This document shows positions 1 through 9,096 of a DNA stretch of 64,000 bases, piece by piece (the stretch's first letter is position 1; each line of letters begins with the position of its first letter). Made by a program: the position numbers and the translations under genes. A model generated the notes under the pieces. The model searched no databases, was not told the DNA's origin, and saw only the letters and a list, made by a program, of their open reading frames with translations. The stretch covers positions 115,376-179,375 of the forward strand of contig NZ_FNZF01000001.1 of the NCBI RefSeq assembly GCF_900109165.1, read 5' to 3'. The DNA comes from Bhargavaea ginsengi. Lineage in GTDB: Bacteria > Bacillota > Bacilli > Bacillales_A > Planococcaceae.

Positions 1-78
1 CGCGAACTTCCCGGTTTCGTACGCAAACTTGAGGGCACGCCTCTTCTCGCTTGGGTTCAGGGAGATCACCCGGTCAAA
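1..78. other. left-edge segment, possibly the end of a neighbouring gene
   Basis: This edge fragment lies beyond the ribU terminator. The minus strand has an open frame with GC-rich third positions that could be the start of a further minus-strand gene, but the plus strand is open in two frames as well. I see no ribosome binding site and recognise no protein, so no gene is called. Confidence 0.2.
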
Positions 79-81
79 ATG

Positions 82-118
82 AAAAAGGACCGATCCGGTG
101 TTATCCGGATCAGTCCTT
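82..118 (-). terminator. Rho-independent terminator of ribU
   Basis: A 13-bp stem (AGGACCGATCCGG pairing with CCGGATCAGTCCT, one mismatch) is followed on the minus strand by a run of five T. It lies about 35 bases after the ribU stop codon. Confidence 0.85.
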
Positions 119-153
119 GATTAGGTAAAGTTGATGCTGGCCGCTCAGGAGGA

Positions 154-738
154 TTACCCCAGGTAAACGGCGCGCTGTTTTTCGATCCACCGATGCATGC
201 TGCGGAACAGCAGTAGGATGATGGCTGCGAGGATAATCCCCTTCAGCAGGTTGAATGGCAGGATTCCGAGTACGATCATCTGGTAAAGCTCCTCACCCGA
301 CATAACAGGGAAGTTCATGAACTTCACATACAGCGGGAGGAAGAGCACGTAGTTCAGCAGGCTCATGCCGACCGCCATCGAAATCGTGCCTAGAATCAGG
401 CCGGTGGTCATGCCTTTTGCATTCGAGAGGCGATGGTACACCCACCAGACCGGCAGGATGAACAGGACGCCTGTCGCGAAGTTGGCCATATGGCCGACGG
501 GTACACCTGTCGGGCTTCCCGAGAAAAGCCAGTCGAGGACGTTCTTAAGCAGTTCAACGAGGATACCGGCAACCGGTCCCATTGTGATTGCCGCGATAAT
601 GGCCGGCACTTCACTGAAGTCGACCTGCAGGAATGCAGGGAACGGCGGCAGCGGGAAGTTGAACAGCATGAGCACAAACGAGATGCTGCTCAGCATGGCG
701 ATCGCGATCATGGACCGCAGGCGCAAATTTTTCTTCAT
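154..738 (-). CDS. ribU: Riboflavin ECF transporter S component RibU
   Basis: Substrate-binding membrane subunit of an energy-coupling-factor transporter that imports riboflavin together with shared EcfT/EcfAA' subunits encoded elsewhere. The 194-residue protein is almost wholly hydrophobic with about five to six membrane segments and matches the RibU/YpaA family in length and in the conserved early region around VDFSEVPAIIAAITMGP. I start it at MKKNLRLRS (AGAAGGAGAG ribosome binding site 8 bases upstream); the 25 upstream residues of the longer frame have no such site. An FMN riboswitch with its own attenuator precedes it, so expression should fall when FMN is plentiful. Confidence 0.93.
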   Translation of the reverse strand: MKKNLRLRSMIAIAMLSSISFVLMLFNFPLPPFPAFLQVDFSEVPAIIAAITMGPVAGILVELLKNVLDWLFSGSPTGVPVGHMANFATGVLFILPVWWVYHRLSNAKGMTTGLILGTISMAVGMSLLNYVLFLPLYVKFMNFPVMSGEELYQMIVLGILPFNLLKGIILAAIILLLFRSMHRWIEKQRAVYLG

Positions 739-810
739 GACACTTTCTCTCCTTCTGTTGATCCTCTTCAACGAAGGAAGGACGACGGCTCCCAAACACC
801 TGCCCCAAAT

Positions 811-841
811 CAAAACCCCTGAACGGTAATCCGTCCAGGGG
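811..841 (-). terminator. Attenuator terminator of the FMN riboswitch
   Basis: On the minus strand a stem CCCCTGgACGG / CCGTtCAGGGG is followed by TTTTG. It lies between the FMN aptamer and ribU, which is the position of the expression platform of a transcription-terminating riboswitch. Pairing of its left arm with an anti-terminator segment was not modelled. Confidence 0.75.
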
Positions 842-901
842 AGAAAGGCAAGCTTAATAGGCGTTACCTATCCGTATAAAATACAGACAGAAACGGCCGT
901 G

Positions 902-1031
902 CCTTCACCTTCTCCCATCCAGACTTTACTGTCGGCTTTGGAATCGCACCAAATCCTGCCTTGCGGCTCGCGGGCTTAGGGGCATATGCCCCATCACCGC
1001 CGGTCGGGAATTTCACCCAGCCCCGAAGATG
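902..1031 (-). promoter_or_regulatory. FMN riboswitch (RFN element)
   Basis: Read on the minus strand, the segment carries the hallmark RFN blocks in order: CTTCGGGGCTGGGTG, AAATTCCCGACCGGCGGT, a variable hairpin (GGGGCATATGCCCC), AGCCCGCGAGC, and near the 3' end GGTGCGATTCC, GCCGACAGTAAAGTC, TGGATGGGAGAAGG. These are the conserved junction and helix sequences of the FMN aptamer. It lies upstream of ribU, so it controls riboflavin uptake by sensing FMN. Confidence 0.96.
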
Positions 1032-1063
1032 AATCATATATGGTTATTTTTTATTACAAACCT

Positions 1064-1092
1064 ATCATACGAAAAAGCAAATGATTTGTAAA
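1064..1092 (-). promoter_or_regulatory. Probable sigma-A promoter of ribU leader
   Basis: On the minus strand TTTACA and TATGAT are separated by exactly 17 bases, placing a transcription start some 20-25 bases before the FMN aptamer. The rest of 1032-1139 between the riboswitch and the rsiX stop shows nothing else. Confidence 0.75.
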
Positions 1093-1139
1093 CTGTTCTG
1101 TCCTAAATTAAGCAAATAATAATGGAAAACGTGCTCGTT

Positions 1140-2363
1140 TCAGTTGTCTATATTCAAATTTATTCCGTTTGGACCAGCAGGAAGCGGAAGCGTTTCTTCA
1201 AGGCGGTATCCGCCAGGAGGATTAATGGCATTCTCAAAGCGGATACGGAGATCATATTCTGCCGCGGTCAATGCCATGCCGTCGATCATCTTTGCGGCAT
1301 CCTGTTCTTCCATCCCGTTGAAATCAAACGGTTCTTTGAAGCTTACTGTCAGAACATCGGCATCAACGGGCAGGTCTACTGTAAAATCGGCATTTTCCGG
1401 AACGACCGGCTTATACAGATCATTTGTCCGGTCCTTCATCAGGCTGATCGCCTCGGCTGCATCAGCAGCGTCAAGGTGCCGGTCCGGTGCAAGGACAGTG
1501 GAGCCGTCACTTTTCTCATAGGCGAAGTACACTGCCCCCTCCTTATCCGGAGGAATTTCCGGCAGCGGGCCGACCTGGCCGAATTCTGCAGGAGTTCCGT
1601 CCTCCATCAGGAACACCGACTTTTCAGTTCTGAACGTAGCCTGCACCGACTCTGTGAATGCCCCGATTGCAGCGCTTGCGATGTCGTAGGAATGTGTGTC
1701 GGTCAGGTTCAGTGTCACTTCCCCATCCACGCCACTGATCGTTCCGTCATACGGATGGTAGTCATCAAAACCAAGGCCCTCTTCATCAATCTGTGGTGCA
1801 TACCGGTTATAGAGGTCGACCTGTCCGGGTATATCACCGCCAAAATCCGACTTTATCGTCTCTTCTGAGATCAGGAATGTCACGGGTATCACATTCGCCG
1901 CTTCGACAAGGCCGATACGGAATGGAACGAGACCTTCCAATTTATCAGGATAAACCGCTCCGATGACAGGTCCGGACATGGACAAGTTCGCACTGTAAAG
2001 ATCAGCCGTTTCTTCCGGTCCCTTATCCGACAACGCACTGTTTTCTTCCACTGCACCGGATTCCGGCCGGCTATCCGATTCAGCAGTCATCTGTGCCGCA
2101 TCCTCTGAATGCTCGGTTGCCGCGTCCTGGATGCTCATATCCCGGCCTTCATCCATCATCGAAGGGATAAGTATGCCGGCAGCCAGGAGCGCCGCAGCGG
2201 CCACTCCGGCCGGAAACCACTTTCGGATTGGTGATGGCCGTTTCAGACGGGGATCGTTTTTCAGACGCGCCAGGATCTCTTCACGGCTCCTGTTGTCTAC
2301 TGGTTTCGTTACGGAAGTCATCCAGCGGCCGACTTCATCTTCACTTTTTTTGTCTTTGCTCAT
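1140..2363 (-). CDS. rsiX: Anti-sigma-X factor RsiX-like membrane protein
   Basis: Probable anti-sigma factor that holds SigX at the membrane. The 407-residue protein has an N-terminal cytoplasmic segment (about 1-46), one membrane span near residues 48-68 (AGVAAAALLAAGILIP) and a long extracytoplasmic part with an acidic linker (about 70-120) and a folded C-terminal region, the same architecture as B. subtilis RsiX (about 370 residues). The start has a GGGAGGTGGC site that lies in the last codons of sigX, 2 bases away, so the two are cotranslated. The family call rests mainly on position after an ECF sigma gene and on topology; sequence motifs of the sensor domain were not identified. Confidence 0.8.
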   Translation of the reverse strand: MSKDKKSEDEVGRWMTSVTKPVDNRSREEILARLKNDPRLKRPSPIRKWFPAGVAAAALLAAGILIPSMMDEGRDMSIQDAATEHSEDAAQMTAESDSRPESGAVEENSALSDKGPEETADLYSANLSMSGPVIGAVYPDKLEGLVPFRIGLVEAANVIPVTFLISEETIKSDFGGDIPGQVDLYNRYAPQIDEEGLGFDDYHPYDGTISGVDGEVTLNLTDTHSYDIASAAIGAFTESVQATFRTEKSVFLMEDGTPAEFGQVGPLPEIPPDKEGAVYFAYEKSDGSTVLAPDRHLDAADAAEAISLMKDRTNDLYKPVVPENADFTVDLPVDADVLTVSFKEPFDFNGMEEQDAAKMIDGMALTAAEYDLRIRFENAINPPGGYRLEETLPLPAGPNGINLNIDN

Positions 2364-2365
2364 CG

Positions 2366-2893
2366 TCAGCCACCTCCCAGTCCGCCCGATTTCTCCAGCA
2401 ATTCCCTAGCTTTTCTGACGGCCCTGTGTTGGGTCGTCTTGACTTTCGCCTCTGTCCAGCCGAGCACATCAGCCGTTTCGGCGATCGACAGCTCTTGCAA
2501 ATATCTCATGATAAGTACAGCCCTCTGATCGTCTGTACATGCATCAAGCACTCCGAACAGGCGGCTCATCTCGTCTGAATGCAAGGCGGCCTCCTCAGGG
2601 GTGGGCCCTTTGTCCGCAGGCTGGGCAATCTCCCAGTCGTACGAATCATCTGTCCTTTTTTTCCTGACGTTTGCTTTTCTGAAATGATCGAACGCTACAT
2701 TTTTAGCAATTGAGAAAAGCCAGGTCCTCTCACTGCTTCTGCCCTGAAAACTTCCATATGACTTCAGAACGCGCACATAAACTTCGTGCAGCAGATCCTC
2801 GGAGAGCGCCCGATCTTTTGTCAGGTAGATGAGGAACCGGTAGACATCCTGGTGGTATTCCTCGTAGATCCGATGAAATACGGATTCATCCAT
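2366..2893 (-). CDS. sigX: ECF sigma factor SigX
   Basis: Extracytoplasmic-function sigma factor of 175 residues, directing RNA polymerase to cell-envelope genes in relatives. Region 2 is seen in YHQDVYRFLIYLTKD...SEDLLHEVYVRVL and region 4 in the helix-turn-helix segment LSIAETADVLGWTEAKVKTTQHRAVRKAR near the C-terminus. I choose the ATG of MDESVF because GGAGGG lies 7 bases upstream; the track-long frame begins at a GTG 18 bases earlier that has no site. It is followed at once by rsiX and preceded by resE, the order known in B. subtilis. A Gly-rich tail (GGLGGG) ends the protein because the rsiX ribosome binding site overlaps it. Confidence 0.93.
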   Translation of the reverse strand: MDESVFHRIYEEYHQDVYRFLIYLTKDRALSEDLLHEVYVRVLKSYGSFQGRSSERTWLFSIAKNVAFDHFRKANVRKKRTDDSYDWEIAQPADKGPTPEEAALHSDEMSRLFGVLDACTDDQRAVLIMRYLQELSIAETADVLGWTEAKVKTTQHRAVRKARELLEKSGGLGGG

Positions 2894-2942
2894 CGGCTGC
2901 CCTCCGTTCACTGTTATTGGTCGAACTCAGGCCGAAAAAGTT

Positions 2943-4721
2943 TCATTGTCCGTCATATGGGATGCTGAATGTCATCGTCGTTCCCTTGCCGAGACTGCTC
3001 TCAGCCCGGATCCATCCGCCATGTGACTCAACAATGTTTTTCGCGATGGCGAGCCCGAGTCCCGTGCCGCCTTTTCCTCTTGTTCTTGCTTTGTCGGCCT
3101 TATAGAACCGCTCGAACACATACGTCAGGTCTTCCTCTGCGATGCCGGATCCGGTATCGGCGACCGCCACTTCAAGCAGTCCGTCCGAAACGGAAGATCT
3201 GACTTCAACACTGCCGCCGGAAGGAGTATGGCGGATGGCGTTATCGATCAGATTGGTCATCACCTGTTCGATCCGGTCTTCATCCAGTTCGACGATTGCA
3301 CTGCCGGCTCCTTCTGCAGAAACAGCCAGGGTGATTTCTGCATCTTTCGCCTTCTGTATAAATTTGGATGCAATTCTTTCCACCATCGGCCTGACGGCTA
3401 CCGGTTCCTTGTAGAGCCTCATATAGCCGGACTCCAGACGGGTCAGATCGAGCGTGTCATTGACGAGACGGCCCATCCGTGTCGCCTCGTCCCGTATGAT
3501 TTTCATCATTTCTTCACGTTCTTCATCCGTATCGACAATCCCGTCACTGAGTGCTTCGGAGTAACCAATCAGCATCGATATCGGCGTTCTCAGCTCGTGG
3601 GAGATGTTCGCGAGGAAATCAGTCCGCACTTTATCCAGTCTGTGCTGCTCCGTCATGTCCCGGAACACTGCTACCGCACCACGGATGTTGTTTCCGCTGT
3701 ACAGCGGGCTGATCGTGATGTCGAAATACTGGCCGTCCAGAGCCAATTCATCCTCGACTTCTTCCGAGTACATGGCGGCGTGGTCAAGCATGCCCGTGAT
3801 TTCGTCAGGGAGATCTCCCTCCTGGTCTTTTCTCGCATCCCGCCATTTCTTCAAAAGACGGTCCGCAGGCGGGTTTGTCAGCAGGATTGAACGGTCCCGG
3901 TTAAAAGAGATGACGGCATCCGTCATCGAAGTGAGGATGTTCTGGAGCTGCTCTTTTTCCTGTCCGATCACTTCCAGATTGTGCTTTACCTGGCGGCCCA
4001 TCTTATTGAAGGCCACGGCCAGATCCCCGATTTCATCATGTTGCGGCGTAGGCACTTCTGTATCATATCGGCCCTCTGCAAGGCTGTTCGCTGCTTCCTT
4101 CAGTTTCCGAAGCGGGGAGGTGATCCTCGAGGACAGGAAGAAGGCGAAGAATGTCGTCAGGACAAATGCGATAAATGCAGACAAAAGGACAATATAGGTT
4201 GTCTGCCGGACCGTATCATGCACGGCCTGCATGCTCTGGTAGACGAACACCGCACCATTCAGTTCTTCTGCCTCATGGAGAGGGGCTGCCAGGACTGAAT
4301 ATGACTCCATCCGGTCCGCCTCCGACGGCGAAGGAAGATTCATCTCCTTGATCACCGGCTCATCTACATTGAACACTTTTGTAAGATCCTTGTCCCCAAG
4401 GAGGATTTCACGGATTTCCTCGCCGTTTCCTTCTTCATGGAAGGCGCTGACCACTTCTCCCGAAGGCGAGGTGATCAACGCACTCGTATCTTCGCCGAGA
4501 AGATCATCTATGACGAAAAGTGAGTTGGAGGGGTCTTCATGCTGATCGACGATCTTTGAAATCGTGAGCGCCTGTTGGCGAAGAGCGCTTTCCGCCTGGT
4601 TTCCGTAAAAATTCCCAAGAAACTCAAGGAGCAGCACACTCACAATGAACAGAACAAATGAAACGAGAAGCAATATGGTTGCCCATAGCTTCCCGACGAT
4701 GCTGTTCCATATCCTATTCAT
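2943..4721 (-). CDS. resE: Sensor histidine kinase ResE
   Basis: Membrane sensor kinase that phosphorylates ResD and controls aerobic/anaerobic respiration genes. Its 592 residues show a first membrane span (about 12-35), an extracytoplasmic sensor region to about 175, a second span (176-199), HAMP linker (about 200-250), a PAS-type region (about 255-355), the H-box FLANISHELRTP with His375, and the catalytic domain with the N box NLIDNAIRHTPSGG and G boxes DTGSGI and GKGGTGLGLAI. The 592-residue length is typical. Its start overlaps the end of resD by 8 bases, so both are coupled. Confidence 0.96.
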   Translation of the reverse strand: MNRIWNSIVGKLWATILLLVSFVLFIVSVLLLEFLGNFYGNQAESALRQQALTISKIVDQHEDPSNSLFVIDDLLGEDTSALITSPSGEVVSAFHEEGNGEEIREILLGDKDLTKVFNVDEPVIKEMNLPSPSEADRMESYSVLAAPLHEAEELNGAVFVYQSMQAVHDTVRQTTYIVLLSAFIAFVLTTFFAFFLSSRITSPLRKLKEAANSLAEGRYDTEVPTPQHDEIGDLAVAFNKMGRQVKHNLEVIGQEKEQLQNILTSMTDAVISFNRDRSILLTNPPADRLLKKWRDARKDQEGDLPDEITGMLDHAAMYSEEVEDELALDGQYFDITISPLYSGNNIRGAVAVFRDMTEQHRLDKVRTDFLANISHELRTPISMLIGYSEALSDGIVDTDEEREEMMKIIRDEATRMGRLVNDTLDLTRLESGYMRLYKEPVAVRPMVERIASKFIQKAKDAEITLAVSAEGAGSAIVELDEDRIEQVMTNLIDNAIRHTPSGGSVEVRSSVSDGLLEVAVADTGSGIAEEDLTYVFERFYKADKARTRGKGGTGLGLAIAKNIVESHGGWIRAESSLGKGTTMTFSIPYDGQ

Positions 4722-5427
4722 TGCCGGCCTCGAACTTGTAGCCGACGCCCCATACGGTCACGATCATCTTCGCTGCACGCGGAGAGACTTTTGTCAGTTT
4801 CTCGCGCAGCCGCTTCACATGCGTATCCACCGTCCTGAGATCCCCGAAGAACTCATAGTGCCATACTTCCTTCAGCAGTTGCTCACGGTCGAACACCTTG
4901 TCAGGTGTTTTGGCGAGGAAGTAAAGCAGCTCATATTCCTTCGGGGTGAGATTCACTTCTTTGCCCTCTGCCGTGACGCGGTGTGCATCGTTGTCAATCA
5001 TCAGGTGAGGGAAGACGACCAAATCTTTCGGAGCCTGAGGATCAACCGAAGCATAATTTGCGGATCGGCGGAGAACCGCCTTAACGCGGAGAACGACTTC
5101 CCTCGGGCTGAACGGCTTGACGATATAGTCATCAGCGCCTGCTTCAAAGCCCTGTACCCGGTTTGCTTCTTCACCTTTGGCAGTCAGCATGATGACCGGT
5201 GTCATCTTTTCTTCGCGAAGCGCGGTACACACTTCCACGCCATCTTTTCCGGGCATCATGATATCAAGAAGGATGCAATCATAATCGCGGCCCAGCGCCA
5301 TCTCCAGTGCCTCGTCACCGTCAGTCGCTTCCTCGACTTCGTAGCCCTCTCGCTCCAGATACATTTTAAGCAATCGCCGGATGCGTTCTTCATCATCGAC
5401 GACGAGGATGGAAACCTGTTCAGTCAC
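4714..5427 (-). CDS. resD: Response regulator ResD
   Basis: OmpR/PhoB-type DNA-binding response regulator, 237 residues. The receiver domain shows the acidic pair Asp11-Asp12, phosphoacceptor Asp55 in CILLDIMMPG, the Thr in IMLTAKGE and Lys in DDYIVKPFSP; the winged-helix domain follows from about residue 130 (NLTPKEYELLYFLAK ... RTVDTHVKRLREKL). With ResE it regulates cytochrome and nitrate/nitrite respiration genes and, in B. subtilis, resA and ctaA. A terminator after resC and a 150-base gap suggest resDE has its own promoter as well as any readthrough from resABC. Confidence 0.96.
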   Translation of the reverse strand: MTEQVSILVVDDEERIRRLLKMYLEREGYEVEEATDGDEALEMALGRDYDCILLDIMMPGKDGVEVCTALREEKMTPVIMLTAKGEEANRVQGFEAGADDYIVKPFSPREVVLRVKAVLRRSANYASVDPQAPKDLVVFPHLMIDNDAHRVTAEGKEVNLTPKEYELLYFLAKTPDKVFDREQLLKEVWHYEFFGDLRTVDTHVKRLREKLTKVSPRAAKMIVTVWGVGYKFEAGNE

Positions 5428-5539
5428 AAACCATTTCCCCTTTCAACTGCACTGCTCTTCTCTTACTATTGTACCGTCCGGAGCAGAAAATTGAAAACGA
5501 ATCGCTGTGACCGGACAGTCCCTGTAGAGAATAATACGC

Positions 5540-5572
5540 AAAAAAGATCCTCCGGCATAAACCGGAGGATCT
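5540..5572 (-). terminator. Terminator between resC and resD
   Basis: An 11-bp perfect stem (AGATCCTCCGG / CCGGAGGATCT) is followed on the minus strand by six T. It sits 9 bases after the resC stop, so resABC transcripts should largely end here and resDE be transcribed separately. Confidence 0.9.
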
Positions 5573-5580
5573 GTTCTTTA

Positions 5581-6765
5581 TCAGGCATAGGAGTGGAGGC
5601 CGGCGATGACGAGGTTGACGGCCACCAGGTTGAACATGATGATGGCAAAGCCGATAACCGCCAGCCAGGCCGATTTGCGGCCTTCCCAGCCCCTCGAGAG
5701 GCGGAGATGGAGATAAGCGGCATAAAACAGCCAGGTGATGAGCGCCCAGACTTCCTTCGGGTCCCAACCCCAGAAGCGCGACCAGGCTTCATGTGCCCAG
5801 ATCATTGCGAAGATGAGTGCACCGAGCGTGAAGACCGGGAAGCCGATCAGGACGGAGCGATATCCGATTTCATCCATCAGCTGGGAATTGGCCTTGACCG
5901 CAAGCGGCTTTACAAGCTCGGCGATGCGGCGGCGGGAAATCAGTCGGATCAAGAAGTACAGGATGATTCCTGTGATGACCGACCAAGTAAATGTCGTGAG
6001 CGTTTTTGCATTAATGATTGCAGGCATTTCCGCAAGCGGCTGCATCGTGCCCTCTGTCTTCGCGCTGTATTCGTTCATTCCGAACAGCGCCGGCATATGG
6101 TAGACCACTTCGGCCTGCGCGCCGTTTTTGTCGACATAGTCAAATGCCGCTTCATAGCCCGCTGCCCGGAAACCGACTGTGACCACGATAAAACCGAGGA
6201 CGAGCACAAGAGTGAACATAATGAATTCCAGCCAAGTCCGTTCCTTCGATTTCTTAGTCAGGTCGATATTCTTAAGCAGATAGATCAGGCCGACGACCGC
6301 AGAGATCGCAAGAATCGCCTCGCCGAGTGCCGCGGTGATAACGTGAATTGTCAGCCAGTGGCTCTGCAGAGCCGGGATCAGCGGCTGGATATCCCGCGGG
6401 AACATCGCCGCATATCCGAGGATGACGATAGCGATCGGAAGCGCAAACAGTCCGACGAGAGGCGACTTATAAAGGAAGTAGAACAGGATGGCCGCTCCTA
6501 CAAGCAGCATCCCGAATGCCGTTGTGAATTCAAACATGTTGCTGACCGGCGCATGTCCTGATGCGATCCACCGGGTGATAAAGTAACTCAGGTGCGCCAG
6601 GAATCCGATGATGGTCACCGTGATGCCAAGTTTGCCCCAACGCTTGTTCGAGGCTGATGCCTCATTTTTTGATCCTTTCACCGCACCGCCGAACAAAATC
6701 GTCCCGGCAAGATATGCAACAAACGCGGTGAAGAGGAGATTTCCGCTAAGATCTACTAAGTTCAT
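5581..6765 (-). CDS. resC: Cytochrome c biogenesis protein ResC (CcsA type)
   Basis: Polytopic membrane protein of system II cytochrome c maturation that carries and hands haem to apocytochrome c outside the membrane. The 394-residue protein has about eight membrane segments and the tryptophan-rich haem-handling WWD motif [18 protein letters not shown] at residues 323-340; conserved histidines occur at H69-equivalent loops and HWLTIH (about 136-141). Its ATG overlaps the resB stop (ATGA, 4 bases), indicating coupled translation of the two subunits. Confidence 0.95.
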   Translation of the reverse strand: MNLVDLSGNLLFTAFVAYLAGTILFGGAVKGSKNEASASNKRWGKLGITVTIIGFLAHLSYFITRWIASGHAPVSNMFEFTTAFGMLLVGAAILFYFLYKSPLVGLFALPIAIVILGYAAMFPRDIQPLIPALQSHWLTIHVITAALGEAILAISAVVGLIYLLKNIDLTKKSKERTWLEFIMFTLVLVLGFIVVTVGFRAAGYEAAFDYVDKNGAQAEVVYHMPALFGMNEYSAKTEGTMQPLAEMPAIINAKTLTTFTWSVITGIILYFLIRLISRRRIAELVKPLAVKANSQLMDEIGYRSVLIGFPVFTLGALIFAMIWAHEAWSRFWGWDPKEVWALITWLFYAAYLHLRLSRGWEGRKSAWLAVIGFAIIMFNLVAVNLVIAGLHSYA

Positions 6766-8417
6766 GTATTGGAAACTCCTTCCGATTTATCCGAGTGCCC
6801 TTCCTTGTCACGCTGGTCGGTATAAGCAGGCAATCCCGCATGTTCCGTCACCGCATCCAGTTCGCGCTGCAAGGCCACCCAGTTCTTGCTTGTATGGCCG
6901 GCAACCTGGATCCGGCCGTCATCCGACTTCCTGATCCAGAAACGGCGGTGGTTAAAGTAGGAGCCTTGCACGACACCGATCATAAAGATCAGACCGCCAA
7001 GCGCGATGACCGGAATTGTCTTGTCTTTCCTGACTGTTAAACCGGATACGTCGCGGGTATCGGCCGATTGGAAGGCGAGCTTGTAGGTGTTTTCACCGAG
7101 AGGTTCAAGTGTCTGGCGAATGGCCACAAAGCTTGTCTCTCCCTCCGGTGTTTCAGGCGTGGTCATCTTGAAGAGAAAAGCCGGATTGTTCGGGACAGGC
7201 GTCGCTGTCTGCGGCTCTCCGTCTTCAAAACCGCTGAAGTCCGGGTAATAATCCAGCAGCTCAACCTTCGCTCCGTTCCCCAGGTCGTATTCCTTTTGCG
7301 GATCGGCGAGATTGACTGTCAGTTCCCCGAGGGATTCCCCGGATTCTTTTTGTTCCAGCGCAAATGTCATCGCGCTTAGCTCATCCAGCTTAAAATCCAT
7401 CTGGAAGATATGGAACCCTTCATGTTTCAGCGGCTTGTTGACGACGATTGAATACTCTTTGACAAGTTCGGCATTCGTGGAGCCGGGCAGAGCCCCCTCA
7501 GGCGTCTCATATAGCGCGACGTCTGTCTGGTAATTGGATGCCACAGATCCTACCCGGTCGATTGCCTCGCTAAAGACTTCATTCGTATTTTCCTGTGTAT
7601 ACATGTCGAATGAGAAGCCCTTGTTCTCGAGGTACAGTCCCGGCGCACCCTTGACCGCCGAGATTTCACCTTCCCTGATCCACATGGATTCATCCACGTA
7701 GAATCCGGGAAGCGCCCGGAGCATGACACCGAACAGGAAAAGGATCAGGCCAAGGTGGTTTACGTAGGGCCCCCACCTGGCCCAGCGCCCTTTTTCAGCA
7801 AGCAGTGCGCCGTTTTTCTCACGGATCTTGTACCTTTTTTCCTTCAGCTTTTCAGCTGCCTTCTGCATGACCGCATCAGGATCCTGAACGTTCCCCTCAC
7901 CGTAAAGGCGCTGGCGCTTCAGGAAACTCGGGTGCCTGTCGACACGCTGATTTTTCAGAGATTTGTATAGCGGGATCCCGCGGTCCAGGCTGACGACGAC
8001 AAGCGAAATGCCCAGCATGCCGACAAGTGTCATGAACCACCAGGAGCCGTACAGATCACTTAGTCCGAGCGCGTTGTAGATCTTGCCGAACAGACCGTAG
8101 TTGTCCTCGTAGTACTGTGCTGCCTGCGCCTCACTGGTCGCCGGCACATAAAACACCTGCGGCAGGATCGTCCCGATCGCTGATGCGACCAGAATGGCGA
8201 TAATGATGCTGACGCCGATCTTGACACTGGAGAAAAAGTTCCATATCTTGTCCACAATTGAGCGTTTATGTGTTTTCGAACGGATCGCTGCTCCGTCGTA
8301 GCGCATATCAGCAAGACGCTTTGATTTCTCTTCTTTTGAAAGCGGCCGACCGCAGTTCTGGCATATATCTGTGCCTTCGGGGTTTTGATGGCCGCATTCG
8401 CATTTAATGAAACTCAT
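6762..8417 (-). CDS. resB: Cytochrome c biogenesis protein ResB
   Basis: Ccs1/ResB subunit of the system II haem-ligation complex with ResC. The 551-residue protein begins with a zinc-ribbon-like CxC...CxxC segment (CECGH at about 6-10, CQNCG at 19-23), then membrane segments near residues 65-90, 120-145 and 215-240, a long extracytoplasmic region (about 245-490) and a last span near 475-495 followed by a C-terminal cytoplasmic tail. The N-terminal zinc ribbon is also present in B. subtilis ResB. It lies 15 bases after resA and overlaps resC by 4. Confidence 0.94.
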   Translation of the reverse strand: MSFIKCECGHQNPEGTDICQNCGRPLSKEEKSKRLADMRYDGAAIRSKTHKRSIVDKIWNFFSSVKIGVSIIIAILVASAIGTILPQVFYVPATSEAQAAQYYEDNYGLFGKIYNALGLSDLYGSWWFMTLVGMLGISLVVVSLDRGIPLYKSLKNQRVDRHPSFLKRQRLYGEGNVQDPDAVMQKAAEKLKEKRYKIREKNGALLAEKGRWARWGPYVNHLGLILFLFGVMLRALPGFYVDESMWIREGEISAVKGAPGLYLENKGFSFDMYTQENTNEVFSEAIDRVGSVASNYQTDVALYETPEGALPGSTNAELVKEYSIVVNKPLKHEGFHIFQMDFKLDELSAMTFALEQKESGESLGELTVNLADPQKEYDLGNGAKVELLDYYPDFSGFEDGEPQTATPVPNNPAFLFKMTTPETPEGETSFVAIRQTLEPLGENTYKLAFQSADTRDVSGLTVRKDKTIPVIALGGLIFMIGVVQGSYFNHRRFWIRKSDDGRIQVAGHTSKNWVALQRELDAVTEHAGLPAYTDQRDKEGHSDKSEGVSNT

Positions 8418-8432
8418 GGTTGTCAGGACTCC

Positions 8433-8984
8433 TTAGCTGGGCATGATGCTTTCCATGTAGGTCTTGATCTCTTCTTCGCTCATCTCCTGCTGGATGATCT
8501 TCTTCACCTTGCCGTCCGGTCCGATAAGGAGTGTGGTGGGCAGCGGGCGGATGTTATAGGCATCCCGGACACTTTTCGTTTTATCGATCACAATCGGAAA
8601 ACTGAGTCCGTAGGTGTTGGCGAAAGACTGTACTTTAAGATCCGATTCGGCGATATTGACTGCCAGAATGTTGACGCCCTCGTCCTTGAACTCATTGTAG
8701 TACTTTTCCATATGCGGCATTTCTTTTTTGCAGGGACCGCACCATGTACCCCAGAAGTTCAGGAAAACTCCTTCACCGCGGTAGTCGGACAATTGGTGAG
8801 TATTGCCTTCAAGGTCGACGAGCATGAAGTCCGGGGCTTCGTCACCGACTTCCACAATGTCTTCGTTTGCGGTTACATTGACCACGATGGTATAGATGAT
8901 CGCAATCGCCAGTACGCCCAGAATGGCGGTCCGGATGATCTGCTGTCTTTTCTTCTTTTTTTCCCGGTCTTGCTGCGATGACAT
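8433..8984 (-). CDS. resA: Thiol-disulfide oxidoreductase ResA
   Basis: Membrane-anchored thioredoxin-like protein that reduces the haem-binding cysteines of apocytochrome c. The 183 residues comprise a charged N-terminus, one signal anchor (about 16-37) and an extracytoplasmic thioredoxin fold with the active site WCGPC (Cys82 and Cys85) and the later cis-proline segment RPLPTTLLI. The start is supported by AGAGGTGA 7 bases upstream. It is the first gene of resABC and has an extended -10 promoter about 50 bases upstream. Confidence 0.95.
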   Translation of the reverse strand: MSSQQDREKKKKRQQIIRTAILGVLAIAIIYTIVVNVTANEDIVEVGDEAPDFMLVDLEGNTHQLSDYRGEGVFLNFWGTWCGPCKKEMPHMEKYYNEFKDEGVNILAVNIAESDLKVQSFANTYGLSFPIVIDKTKSVRDAYNIRPLPTTLLIGPDGKVKKIIQQEMSEEEIKTYMESIMPS

Positions 8985-9034
8985 CCGAAGTCACCTCTCT
9001 TTCGGTATTTCCAGGATGGGACAGTTCATTCTCC

Positions 9035-9043
9035 ATTATAACA
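9035..9043 (-). promoter_or_regulatory. Extended -10 promoter element of resA
   Basis: The minus strand reads TGTTATAAT, a perfect -10 with the TGn extension, about 50 bases before the resA ATG. A -35 at normal spacing is poor, which fits a promoter needing an activator such as ResD; no ResD site was identified. Confidence 0.55.
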
Positions 9044-9096
9044 AAGGCGCAACATGCCAAAATCGTGACATATGAAGGGTTTGTGAACGTTGCGGC

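Noticed and set aside
2893-2911. Upstream GTG start of sigX
   Set aside because: The upstream bases are the ribosome binding site of the ATG start.
4645-6561. 638-residue plus-strand ORF
   Set aside because: It is antisense to resD and resC, whose motifs are clear; its protein is a low-complexity charged shadow with no family likeness.
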